A stretch of 23,456 nt of DNA, taken from a virus. The stretch lies in the IMG/VR virus record IMGVR_UViG_3300013129_000035, positions 1 through 23,456 of that record. One strand, given 5' to 3'. Both the position numbers and the translations under genes were made by a program. Numbering within the stretch: position 1 is the stretch's first letter; the number at the start of each line of letters is the position of its first letter. Positions 1 through 5,493 of this stretch are shown piece after piece. The notes below the pieces were generated by a model. It did no database searches, had not been told where the DNA came from, and worked only from the letters and a program-made list of their open reading frames with translations.

Positions 1-1
1 G

Positions 2-85
2 AATGAAGACGGCGATCTAATGTGGCGTCCAGAATCACCTGGACCAGAATGGCAGTTAGGTATGGAATGGGACGATAATCTCTAA
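2..85 (+). CDS. 3' end of an unidentified gene (partial)
   Basis: This is an open frame from the left edge to a TAA at 83-85, giving 27 C-terminal residues that end in MEWDDNL. The fragment is acidic and rich in Trp, Pro and Gly (two P-x-W or W-x-P type spots). Its GC content, about 50%, matches the small gene that follows rather than the structural block. I do not recognise the family from this fragment. It is called coding because it lies in the same orientation as all other genes, ends cleanly, and leaves an 85-nt gap before the next start. It could be a chance open frame, since only 28 codons are visible. Confidence 0.5.
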   Translation, partial: NEDGDLMWRPESPGPEWQLGMEWDDNL

Positions 86-170
86 GTTTCACTAATACTC
101 TCTGGGAATGAGATGCGCCCCTACAAAGACACTCACTGTTCCACACATATTCTAACACAAAACACACAAA

Positions 171-296
171 ATGTCTAAGTCTGTGATTCTTTCTCTTCTG
201 CGTCAAGGTAACACTGGCAACGAGATTCTGTCCATTCTGGATGTCATCGTTGCTGATGTTGAGAGTGATACTGAGGAGGCAGAAGTCGAGTTCTAA
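171..296 (+). CDS. Small conserved cyanophage-type hypothetical protein (41 aa)
   Basis: The ATG at 171 opens a 41-residue protein beginning MSKSVILSLLRQGNTGNEIL and ending in an acidic tail (EEAEVEF). Residues 1-29 look like a short amphipathic, mostly helical domain, followed by about a dozen acidic residues. From memory, proteins of this size starting SKSVILSxLRxGNxGNxIL recur in T4-like cyanophages with no assigned function; a homology search should confirm this. Codon use is typical of a real gene (many C/G third positions, unlike the AT-rich structural genes). There is no obvious Shine-Dalgarno sequence; the leader is A/C-rich (acacaaaacacacaaa). A strong hairpin lies 16 nt after the stop, so the gene probably ends a transcription unit. 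Confidence 0.7.
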   Translation: MSKSVILSLLRQGNTGNEILSILDVIVADVESDTEEAEVEF

Positions 297-311
297 AGTG
301 TAACTAACCGT

Positions 312-339
312 GTGCCCCGTGGTTGACACCGTGGGGCAC
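312..339 (+). terminator. Strong GC hairpin, probable terminator
   Basis: The sequence gives a 12-bp stem (GTGCCCCGTGGT pairing with ACCGTGGGGCAC, two G-T wobbles) with a TGAC loop, 16 nt after the stop of the 41-aa gene. The following bases (ttatgttagactt) are only moderately T-rich, so it is not a perfect intrinsic terminator. It may instead act as an RNA-stabilising 3' end. The loop overlaps a perfect TTGACA box (323-328), see the promoter entry. Confidence 0.6.
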
Positions 340-351
340 TTATGTTAGACT
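323..351 (+). promoter_or_regulatory. Possible sigma70-like promoter nested in the hairpin
   Basis: A perfect -35 box TTGACA (323-328) is followed after 17 nt by TAGACT (346-351), a 4/6 match to the -10 consensus. Predicted initiation near 358 would leave almost no leader before the ATG at 361. The -35 box lies in the hairpin loop and 3' arm, so it may be a coincidence of the stem sequence. Confidence 0.35.
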
Positions 352-360
352 TATTCGTGT

Positions 361-507
361 ATGCGTGATCCGGCAGTGTTTCGGGGGGTTGTTGATGCCG
401 TCGGGGTTGGCGTTGCGTTTATAAAAATCAATAAGTCCCTAACCTACAGAGGTGACAAATCGAGAGCTAAGTATCACACTCATAAAAATTTTCCGGAGGT
501 ATTCTGA
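361..507 (+). CDS. Possible small gene (48 aa) after the hairpin
   Basis: The ATG at 361 opens 48 codons to a TGA at 505-507. The protein starts MRDPAVFRGVVDAVGVGVAF, a hydrophobic Val/Gly/Ala-rich half, and ends with a basic, His-containing half (about residues 24-48). The codons follow a clear purine-any-pyrimidine pattern in the first half (GTT GTT GAT GCC GTC), which favours real coding. There is no Shine-Dalgarno sequence, and a sigma70-like promoter would place the transcript start almost at the ATG. I do not recognise the family. The frame could be spurious: the G-rich tract 381-420 is unusual for this AT-rich window, and the last codons run through a 16-mer that is repeated at 752-767. 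Confidence 0.42.
   Translation: MRDPAVFRGVVDAVGVGVAFIKINKSLTYRGDKSRAKYHTHKNFPEVF
482..497 (+). repeat. Copy 1 of a 16-bp element ATAAAAATTTTCCGGA
   Basis: It matches the element at 752-767 at 15 of 16 positions (A/T difference at base 8). This copy lies at the 3' end of the doubtful 48-aa frame and is followed by ggtattctgagg. Other ATAAAAAT strings occur at 421-428 and 525-532, without the CCGGA part. The role is unknown; it could be regulatory. Confidence 0.5.
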
Positions 508-597
508 GGTGTTTAATTGGATTCATAAAAATAGAAAGAGTCGCCCCCAATAAAAACAAAGCAAAAGGTGCCGGTGAAACAATCGAAAAAAGAAAAA

Positions 598-744
598 ATG
601 ATTCATAGAAAAAAAATCTATTGGAACTTCTGGAGAGTAGTTCTTGCAGGATGGACAATTCGTTATCCAAAGACAATGGCAAAGGTAGTATTAATACCAC
701 TTACATTTTTGATTGTGCTTATATATAATGCAGTGGTGAACTAA
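598..744 (+). CDS. Small single-span membrane protein (48 aa)
   Basis: The ATG at 598 opens a 48-residue protein. It has a basic N-terminus (MIHRKK), an aromatic amphipathic stretch (YWNFWRVVLAGW, about 8-19), a basic linker (RYPKTMAK), and one strongly hydrophobic segment at about residues 30-47 (VVLIPLTFLIVLIYNAVV). The pattern suggests a small inner-membrane protein with a positive-inside N-terminus. The frame stays open upstream to a TAG at 532-534, and GTG codons at 568 or 574 would add 8-10 basic residues (VPVKQSKKEK), so the start is uncertain; ATG is chosen by default. Upstream there is only an A-rich run with no clear Shine-Dalgarno sequence. A TATAAT box (724-729) near its end may belong to a promoter for the next gene. 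Function unknown; small membrane proteins of this kind are common in cyanomyovirus accessory regions. Confidence 0.6.
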   Translation: MIHRKKIYWNFWRVVLAGWTIRYPKTMAKVVLIPLTFLIVLIYNAVVN

Positions 745-750
745 TCACCC

Positions 751-780
751 TATAAAAAATTTCCGGAAAATATTTTTATA
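751..780 (+). repeat. Near-palindrome with 16-bp element copy 2, touching the next start codon
   Basis: The outer arms TATAAAAA (751-758) and TTTTTATA (773-780) are perfect 8-bp inverted repeats, and the centre contains the perfect palindrome TTTCCGGAAA (760-769). The last base of the 3' arm is the A of the ATG at 780. In RNA it could fold over the start codon; in DNA it could be a dimer-binding operator. The 16-mer ATAAAAAATTTCCGGA (752-767) repeats the element at 482-497. Confidence 0.55.
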
Positions 781-971
781 TGGAAAAGGTTTATCACATA
801 TACGCAAAAGATAAGTGTTTGTTTCACTCGATTCAAGAAGAAGAGTTTCAAACAATATGGAATACTCTCAACAACATGGTCGGCATTATGAAAACTGACT
901 ATAATGTTGAGGATTTGGCATATGAGGAATTGGTGATTAATAAAGAAATAACTTTACAATCTTCATATTGA
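780..971 (+). CDS. Conserved cyanophage-type hypothetical protein (63 aa)
   Basis: The 63-residue protein starts MEKVYHIYAKDKCLFHSIQ. Residues 3-17 alternate like a beta strand pair and carry one Cys and two His. About residues 20-40 (EEEFQTIWNTLNNMVGIMKT) look helical, and the tail (DYNVEDLAYEEL) is acidic. From memory, short proteins with the pattern VYHIYAKxxCLxHSLxExEF and xxNNMVGxxxTDY occur widely in T4-like cyanophages with no known function. There is no Shine-Dalgarno sequence; the ATG is the last element of a near-palindrome (751-780), so translation may be controlled by RNA structure or a bound repressor. A TATAAT box at 724-729 with a poor -35 may promote it. Its TGA stop is embedded in the TTGACA -35 box of the next transcription unit. 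Confidence 0.8.
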   Translation: MEKVYHIYAKDKCLFHSIQEEEFQTIWNTLNNMVGIMKTDYNVEDLAYEELVINKEITLQSSY

Positions 972-997
972 CAAGTGCTATATAAAACTGTTAAAAT
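968..997 (+). promoter_or_regulatory. Sigma70-like (early-type) promoter for the glycosyltransferase operon
   Basis: A perfect -35 box TTGACA (968-973) is separated by 18 nt from TAAAAT (992-997), a 5/6 match to the -10 consensus. The predicted start near 1004 leaves a leader of about 18 nt before the ATG at 1022. The -35 box overlaps the TGA stop of the preceding gene. Early promoters of T4-like cyanophages are read by host sigma70-type polymerase, which fits this form. Confidence 0.6.
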
Positions 998-1021
998 TGA
1001 TCTGAAAGTTATCTCAAACTT

Positions 1022-1789
1022 ATGGCAAAAGGATTTACTGTTAAGACTGTCCCACCCAAGAAGAATGTTGAGGAGTGGGATTATGATGCAATTAAAGAAA
1101 GAATGAGAGGAAAATCAATTGTCTTTTGTCTTCCTGGCAGAGGATGCTCTTTTATTTTCCTGAAAGCATTTGTACAACTCTGTTTTGATCTTGTGCAAAA
1201 TGGAATGAGTATTCAAATCTCTCAAGATTACTCATCGATGGTTAATTTTGCACGATGCAAGTGTCTTGGTGCAAATGTTCTGAGAGGACCTAAGCAAATT
1301 CCTTGGGATGGAAAACTGCAGTATGATTATCAACTTTGGATTGATAGTGATATTGTCTTTGACTCAAACAAGTTCTGGCAACTTTGTGATATGGCACTAC
1401 CCGCAGAAGGTGAAGAGAAAGAAATTGTTGGTGGTTGGTATGCAACAGAAGATGGACACACAACCTCTGTCGCACATTGGTTAGAAGAAGATGACTTCCG
1501 CAAAAATGGTGGAGTCATGAATCATGAAACTGTCGAATCAATCTCCAAACGTAAAAAACCTTTCACTGTTGATTACACTGGTTTTGGTTGGGTACTGATT
1601 AAGAAGGGTGTCTTTGAGAATCTTGAGTATCCTTGGTTTGCTCCGAAGATGCAAGTCTTTGAGTCTGGTAATGTACAGGACATGTGTGGAGAAGATGTTT
1701 CATTCTGTCTTGATGCAAAAGAAGCTGGATTCGAGATTTGGTGCGATCCACGCATTCGTGTCGGACATGAAAAGACTCGGATTATCTGA
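1022..1789 (+). CDS. Putative GT-A type glycosyltransferase (255 aa)
   Basis: The 255-aa protein has the hallmarks of a GT-A nucleotide-sugar glycosyltransferase. A hydrophobic first strand is at about 32-37 (SIVFCLPGRGCS). A DxD metal/nucleotide-binding motif follows in WIDSDIVF (D108, D110). An acceptor-side segment is at about 183-199 (VDYTGFGWVLIKK), and a late acidic motif GEDVSFCLDAKEAG (from 223) would hold the usual catalytic-base position. A terminal VGHEK (247-251) supplies a His typical of the metal site. I expect transfer of a sugar from a nucleotide-sugar donor to a phage or host surface molecule; donor and acceptor cannot be read from the sequence. Full length, no truncation. 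It has a sigma70-like promoter of its own, and its TGA overlaps the next ATG by 1 nt (TGATG). GC is about 45% in a hand-counted line, far above the structural genes. The GT fold is well supported; a substrate-free structural role is the main alternative. Confidence 0.75.
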   Translation: MAKGFTVKTVPPKKNVEEWDYDAIKERMRGKSIVFCLPGRGCSFIFLKAFVQLCFDLVQNGMSIQISQDYSSMVNFARCKCLGANVLRGPKQIPWDGKLQYDYQLWIDSDIVFDSNKFWQLCDMALPAEGEEKEIVGGWYATEDGHTTSVAHWLEEDDFRKNGGVMNHETVESISKRKKPFTVDYTGFGWVLIKKGVFENLEYPWFAPKMQVFESGNVQDMCGEDVSFCLDAKEAGFEIWCDPRIRVGHEKTRII

Positions 1790-1944
1790 TGAAAGAATCT
1801 CTGTATAATATTCTATACAAAGGACGTAAAATTTATAGGAATCTCACTGCAGAAGAATGTAGTGAGATTCTTCAAGACTTCTCCGAATCATTTTTTTCAG
1901 GAGAGTTAATTGATCCAGAATTAATTGAATTGGAGGAAATTTAA
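1789..1944 (+). CDS. Small conserved hypothetical protein (51 aa), coupled
   Basis: The ATG at 1789 overlaps the TGA of the glycosyltransferase (TGATG), and its own TAA overlaps the next ATG (TAATG), so it is translationally coupled on both sides. The 51-aa product starts MKESLYNILYKGRKIYRNLT. It has a strand-like KGRKIYRNLT segment (11-20), a helical stretch AEECSEILQDFSESF (21-35), and an acidic C-terminus ending LIELEEI. From memory, cyanophage small proteins with the pattern GxxIYxNLTxEExxEILQDxxExF and a DPxLIELEEI end are common and unassigned. It is too short for many gene callers but convincing by its overlaps. Function unknown; no membrane segment. Confidence 0.78.
   Translation: MKESLYNILYKGRKIYRNLTAEECSEILQDFSESFFSGELIDPELIELEEI
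1932..1936 (+). promoter_or_regulatory. Strong Shine-Dalgarno GGAGG for the 47-aa gene
   Basis: GGAGG at 1932-1936 lies 7 nt before the ATG at 1944, ideal spacing. It is one of only two clear Shine-Dalgarno sites in the window and fixes the start of the next gene. Confidence 0.75.
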
Positions 1945-2087
1945 TGACAAACCGAAAAAGTCTGAGTGGCTCAGCACAACTTGAGTCGCATCCAAAAAAT
2001 ACACGACAGGGACTCGGGAAGAATACAAAGTATGCTGCAACGAGCAGAAACAAAGCAAAAAAACCCTACCGAGGACAAGGCAAATAA
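1944..2087 (+). CDS. Small highly basic conserved protein (47 aa)
   Basis: The ATG at 1944 overlaps the preceding TAA and follows an ideal GGAGG site. The 47-aa product starts MTNRKSLSGSAQLESHPKNT and ends SRNKAKKPYRGQGK. It is rich in Lys, Arg, Ser, Gly and Asn and almost free of hydrophobic residues, so it is probably unfolded alone and binds nucleic acid or an acidic partner. From memory, T4-like cyanophages encode very similar short proteins with the pattern GKNTKYAATSRNKAxKxYRGQGK; function unassigned. It is the last gene of the unit that starts at the 968-997 promoter; the terminator stem begins 9 nt after its stop. Confidence 0.8.
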   Translation: MTNRKSLSGSAQLESHPKNTRQGLGKNTKYAATSRNKAKKPYRGQGK

Positions 2088-2095
2088 TCTTCAAG

Positions 2096-2124
2096 ACACT
2101 TAGAGATTCTCTAAGTGTTTTTTT
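2096..2124 (+). terminator. Intrinsic (rho-independent) terminator
   Basis: A perfect 10-bp stem ACACTTAGAG / CTCTAAGTGT with an ATT loop is followed directly by seven T (2118-2124). It closes the operon of the glycosyltransferase and the two small genes and isolates it from the genes leading to the baseplate block. Confidence 0.92.
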
Positions 2125-2215
2125 ATGTTTTTATAACTAGTTGCCGGAGGCGCCGTCGTTTCTCGTCTTGAAGAAAACCGGAAAACCCGAAAAACAAAAC
2201 ACCGAAATCCTCTGA

Positions 2216-2911
2216 ATGTCTTACTTAAATCACAATCTTCCCACGTTTACTTGCTATATTCGTAATGAATTTCTCTATAATCATAAAAAAGGTCATGGAG
2301 AGGTAACTTTATGTGACGTGCATTCCGTAGCATCATTAGAGAAGCACGTACCCCTCTTTGAGACGTTTTTAGAGAATGGTGTCAACTGGACAAGAAGACC
2401 AATTCATGCGTTTTGCTGGAAACCCGATGCACCTACGCCAAAATTAGAAGAATGTATGTGGTGGGATTGCTTTTCTCCTTACATCGATGTCCAAGTTCGT
2501 TCTAGACTAGCTGGATTAAGGGCTGAATTGGCAAATCATAAAGGTGAAAAAAATGAAGGCACCTATATGTTTACTCTCGATTGGTCATGGGAATCAAAAT
2601 CAACACTGAACACCAACTTTAGTGAAACTCCGGAACATAAAAGTGCTCATTTTTTCAAAATGGATAATGGAAATTTTTATGCATATCCTAATAATAAGAT
2701 TTCATGGTACGATGATGCATGGATTCGCAATCGAATTACCAAAAATCCAGGTTATGAAATTGATTTAACCGAATATTCTGTTGAAAATCGTCGTAAAATA
2801 GAAACGTCAGACGACTTTATGTATGAAATTAAAGAAATTCGGGATAGCAACCCCGTAAAAAGTTCTGATCTAACAAATCAGGAGCAAAACAATGACCAAA
2901 CAAGTCGATAA
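2216..2911 (+). CDS. Conserved cyanophage hypothetical protein (231 aa)
   Basis: The 231-aa protein starts MSYLNHNLPTFTCYIRNEFL. It is unusually rich in Trp and aromatics, for example WTRRPIHAFCWKP (about 58-70), MWWDCFSPYIDVQVRSRL, LDWSWES and ISWYDDAWIRNRI. It has a single-domain look with a polar, likely disordered tail (about 200-231: EIRDSNPVKSSDLTNQEQNN). From memory, proteins with the pattern RRPIHAFCWKP and HFFKMDNGNFxAYPNN are found just upstream of gp25 in many T4-like cyanophages, with no assigned function. There is no signal peptide or membrane segment. The 90 nt before it hold GC-rich patches (ttgccggaggcgccg) but no clear Shine-Dalgarno sequence. Its last 20 nt overlap the next gene. 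The conserved position suggests a virion or assembly role, but that is inference. Confidence 0.82.
   Translation: MSYLNHNLPTFTCYIRNEFLYNHKKGHGEVTLCDVHSVASLEKHVPLFETFLENGVNWTRRPIHAFCWKPDAPTPKLEECMWWDCFSPYIDVQVRSRLAGLRAELANHKGEKNEGTYMFTLDWSWESKSTLNTNFSETPEHKSAHFFKMDNGNFYAYPNNKISWYDDAWIRNRITKNPGYEIDLTEYSVENRRKIETSDDFMYEIKEIRDSNPVKSSDLTNQEQNNDQTSR
2880..2884 (+). promoter_or_regulatory. Shine-Dalgarno AGGAG inside the upstream gene
   Basis: AGGAG at 2880-2884 lies 7 nt before the ATG at 2892. It supports that start even though it sits inside the last codons of the 231-aa gene. Confidence 0.7.
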
Positions 2912-3143
2912 AGACAAAAAATTTATGAAAAATGAGTGGGGAACTGAATTTTTAGCATCAGAATACGGTTGGGAGCAAAAAGTTGAGGAGCAAAAAATGC
3001 TTCGTGAGATTGCAAGTGATGATTTAACGCCAAAAAAACATGATTTTCACATTCAAAACGAAATTCATGAAAAAATTCGCAATGATAATGATTATGATGA
3101 CTGGGAATATGGAACAGAACCTATTCCATTATCCGAATTTTAG
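2892..3143 (+). CDS. Acidic/charged hypothetical protein (83 aa)
   Basis: The 83-aa product begins MTKQVDKDKKFMKNEWGTEF and overlaps the previous gene by 20 nt in another frame, with a good AGGAG site. It is highly charged, with helical-looking stretches (ASEYGWEQKVEEQKMLREI, about 22-40; a possible short coiled coil) and an acidic end (DNDYDDWEYGTEPIPLSEF). There is no membrane segment. I do not recognise a domain. The overlap implies co-translation with the 231-aa protein, so the two may act together. Its TAG stop is followed within 3 nt by the late promoter of the baseplate operon. Confidence 0.75.
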   Translation: MTKQVDKDKKFMKNEWGTEFLASEYGWEQKVEEQKMLREIASDDLTPKKHDFHIQNEIHEKIRNDNDYDDWEYGTEPIPLSEF

Positions 3144-3145
3144 TG

Positions 3146-3153
3146 AATAAATA
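3146..3153 (+). promoter_or_regulatory. T4-type late promoter AATAAATA before gp25
   Basis: AATAAATA sits in the 30-nt gap between the 83-aa gene and gp25, 20 nt before the ATG at 3174. The T4 late promoter is TATAAATA, and cyanomyovirus late genes are reported to use the looser NATAAATA form, read with phage late sigma factor gp55. Position and sequence make it the probable driver of gp25, gp6 and the giant gene. Confidence 0.72.
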
Positions 3154-3173
3154 AGATAGATTTATAATATTCA

Positions 3174-3575
3174 ATGCCAGTACAGCGCATTAGCAAGTCA
3201 TTTAAGGACATTAGTTTGTCCTTTCAGGTTAGTCCACTAACCTATGACTTGATTGCGATTAAAAATGAAAATGCAATTTCTAGATCTATTCGAAATCTTG
3301 TTCTTACCAATAGAGGAGAACGTTTTTTCAACAATACTCTGGGTTCTAGAGTTAATTCTTTGTTGTTTGAATCTTTGGATGATATTACTGCATCATCAGT
3401 AAGAGATGAAATTGAAAATGTAATTAATAATTATGAACCCAGAGTTGAGTTAATATCCGTTGATGCGGTTCCTAATTATGATGATGGCGAACTTAATGTA
3501 ACAATTCAATATTATATTATTGGAATTGATGCACAACCACAACAATTATCATTCGCATTACAGCCAACACGATAA
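3174..3575 (+). CDS. gp25: Baseplate wedge subunit gp25 (133 aa)
   Basis: The product is a member of the GPW/gp25 family, part of the T4 baseplate wedge close to the central hub and needed for sheath attachment. Length 133 aa compares with 132 for T4 gp25. Family signs are the segment NLVLTNRGERFF (41-52), the following small/polar turn NNTLGSRV, and the EPR motif (88-90, NYEPRVEL) in the alpha-beta core; the C-terminal half is beta-rich. The start follows the late promoter; there is no clear Shine-Dalgarno sequence. The stop TAA overlaps the ATG of gp6 (TAATG), so the two are translationally coupled. In T4, genes 25 and 6 are not adjacent; this gp25-gp6 order is typical of cyanomyoviruses. 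Confidence 0.95.
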   Translation: MPVQRISKSFKDISLSFQVSPLTYDLIAIKNENAISRSIRNLVLTNRGERFFNNTLGSRVNSLLFESLDDITASSVRDEIENVINNYEPRVELISVDAVPNYDDGELNVTIQYYIIGIDAQPQQLSFALQPTR

Positions 3576-5479
3576 TGCCATTAGTTAATTTTGCAAATCT
3601 AGATTTCGATCAGATAAAGACATCAATTAAAAATTATCTTAGATCAAATTCAAACTTCACTGATTATGACTTTGAAGGATCTAATTTATCTACAATTGTT
3701 GATGTGCTTGCCTATAATACGTATATAACCTCGTATAATGCCAATATGGTATCGAATGAGGTTTTTATTGATAGTGCAACTTTAAGAGAAAATGTCGTTT
3801 CTCTTGCAAGAAATATTGGATATGTTCCAAAATCTAAAACCTCATCTAAAGCAAGTATATCGTTTTTTGTAGATTTTTCTGCATATACAACGAAACCAGA
3901 GGCAATTACATTAAATAAAGGAGTTGTGTGCTCAACAACAACATTTGGAACAGAAAACTATACTTTTTCAATATTAGATGACATTACAGTTGCAGTAATT
4001 AATAATATAGCTACTTTTGATGAAATTACTGTTTATGAGGGAATTTATATTGCATCAAATTTTACTGTAGATTCTTATAATCCTAACCAAAGGTTCATAC
4101 TTCCAAACTCGAACATTGATACAACTACAATTAGGGTATTGGTTAAACCATCACAATTTAACGATATAAAAAGAAAGTATATACAAGCAAATAGTTTATT
4201 TAATATTAACTCAGACTCACCAGTATTTTGGGTACAAGAAATAGAAGATGAAAGATATGAATTAATTTTTGGTGATGGAGTTTTTGGAAAAAAATTAGAA
4301 TCACCCAATTACATCGAAGTAACTTATCTTGTTTCGAACGGTGAATCGGCAAATAATATATCTCAATTCAATTTTAGTGGAAAATTAACTTCTTCTAGAG
4401 AATCTATTCTAATAAATTCTGGAATATCTTTAATAACCACCAATCAGTCTTCATATGACGGAAGTGAAATTGAACAAATAGAGTCTATTAAAAAGTATGC
4501 TCCTAGAATTTATTCATCGCAAAATAGAGCAGTTACCGCAAGAGATTATGAATCAATAGTTCCTACAATATACCCAGAAACAGAATCAATTTCTGTTTTT
4601 GGTGGAGAAGAATTAAGTCCTCCGCAATTTGGAAAAGTTTTTATTAGCATTAAACCAACTAATGGTTCTTATCTTTCAAATCTAATCAAAGATAACATTA
4701 AAAAAGATCTTAGGCAATACTCTATTGCGGGAATAGTTCCGGAAATTATTGACTTAAAATATTTGTATATCGAACCAAATATAAATGCATATTACAACAC
4801 AAATTTAGCAGCATCTGCAAATTCAATATCAAATATTGTTTCAACAAATGTAGAAAGATATGCAAATTCATCAGAATTGAATAAATTTGGGGCAAGGTTT
4901 AAATATAGTAAATTTTTAAAAATAATTGATGACAGTAGTAATGCAATAACGTCAAATATTACGACAGTTATTATGAGAAGAGATTTGCGACCAGTGTTAA
5001 ATAGTTTTACCGAATATGAAATTTGTTTTGGAAATAGATTTCATATTAAAAATGAAAATGGATATAATATTAAATCCTCTGGGTTTAATGTAAGTGGAAT
5101 TGTTGGTACGGTGTATCTTTCCGATTTACCAAATGCCGACAAAGAAACTGGATCTATATTTTTGTTTAGATTAAATTCACCAACACAACCAGAGATTGTT
5201 AAAAAATCTGTAGGAATAATTGATTATATTAAAGGAGAAATTAAACTTTCTCCCATTAATATAACAAATGCAGTATTAAATATAGGTTTTCCTATCATTG
5301 AGATTTCGGTATCTCCGTATTCTAATGACATTATAGGACTTCAAGATTTGTATTTACAATTGGATATGACTAAAACAACTATTAATACTAAACCAGACAA
5401 TATATCTTCTGGAAACGATGTTACTGGTACAAATTATCTAGTTACATCAAGTTATGCAAACGGAATTTTAGTAAGATAA
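3575..5479 (+). CDS. gp6: Baseplate wedge subunit gp6 (634 aa)
   Basis: The product is a homologue of T4 gp6 (660 aa), the wedge protein that forms the inner ring joining baseplate wedges. It has a baseplate J-like core. The N-terminal region (NFANLDFDQIKTSIKNYLRS) carries a helical dimerisation-type segment followed by DYDFEGSNLSTIVDVLAYNT, which is typical of the family. A central YELIFGDGVFG motif (228 on; GDG 233-235) is followed by the strand YIEVTYLVSNG. A later segment, KKYAPRIYSSQNRAVTARDY (about 307-326), is the best conserved stretch of gp6/J-like proteins. The C-terminal about 150 residues are less conserved. It starts coupled to gp25 and is followed after 14 nt by the giant gene. 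It is strongly AT-biased at third positions. No truncation. Confidence 0.95.
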   Translation: MPLVNFANLDFDQIKTSIKNYLRSNSNFTDYDFEGSNLSTIVDVLAYNTYITSYNANMVSNEVFIDSATLRENVVSLARNIGYVPKSKTSSKASISFFVDFSAYTTKPEAITLNKGVVCSTTTFGTENYTFSILDDITVAVINNIATFDEITVYEGIYIASNFTVDSYNPNQRFILPNSNIDTTTIRVLVKPSQFNDIKRKYIQANSLFNINSDSPVFWVQEIEDERYELIFGDGVFGKKLESPNYIEVTYLVSNGESANNISQFNFSGKLTSSRESILINSGISLITTNQSSYDGSEIEQIESIKKYAPRIYSSQNRAVTARDYESIVPTIYPETESISVFGGEELSPPQFGKVFISIKPTNGSYLSNLIKDNIKKDLRQYSIAGIVPEIIDLKYLYIEPNINAYYNTNLAASANSISNIVSTNVERYANSSELNKFGARFKYSKFLKIIDDSSNAITSNITTVIMRRDLRPVLNSFTEYEICFGNRFHIKNENGYNIKSSGFNVSGIVGTVYLSDLPNADKETGSIFLFRLNSPTQPEIVKKSVGIIDYIKGEIKLSPINITNAVLNIGFPIIEISVSPYSNDIIGLQDLYLQLDMTKTTINTKPDNISSGNDVTGTNYLVTSSYANGILVR

Positions 5480-5493
5480 TTAAAAAAAGAAAC

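Noticed and set aside
301-600. tRNA or small structured RNA in the left accessory region
   Set aside because: Apart from the 312-339 hairpin I could find no cloverleaf, no GTTCRAnnC box and no CCA-proximal stem.
467-700. 77-aa hydrophobic open frame on the minus strand
   Set aside because: It is antisense to the better-supported 48-aa membrane protein (598-744, +), has no ribosome site, and every other gene is on the + strand; its Leu/Phe/Ser content is what the complement of an A-rich strand gives.
1290-1808. Several 60-66-aa frames on both strands inside the glycosyltransferase
   Set aside because: All are shadows of one convincing gene with motifs in the correct order; none has a ribosome site or recognisable sequence.
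1844-2053. 69-aa minus-strand frame
   Set aside because: It is antisense to two coupled small + genes that have overlaps, a GGAGG site and a terminator in the + direction.
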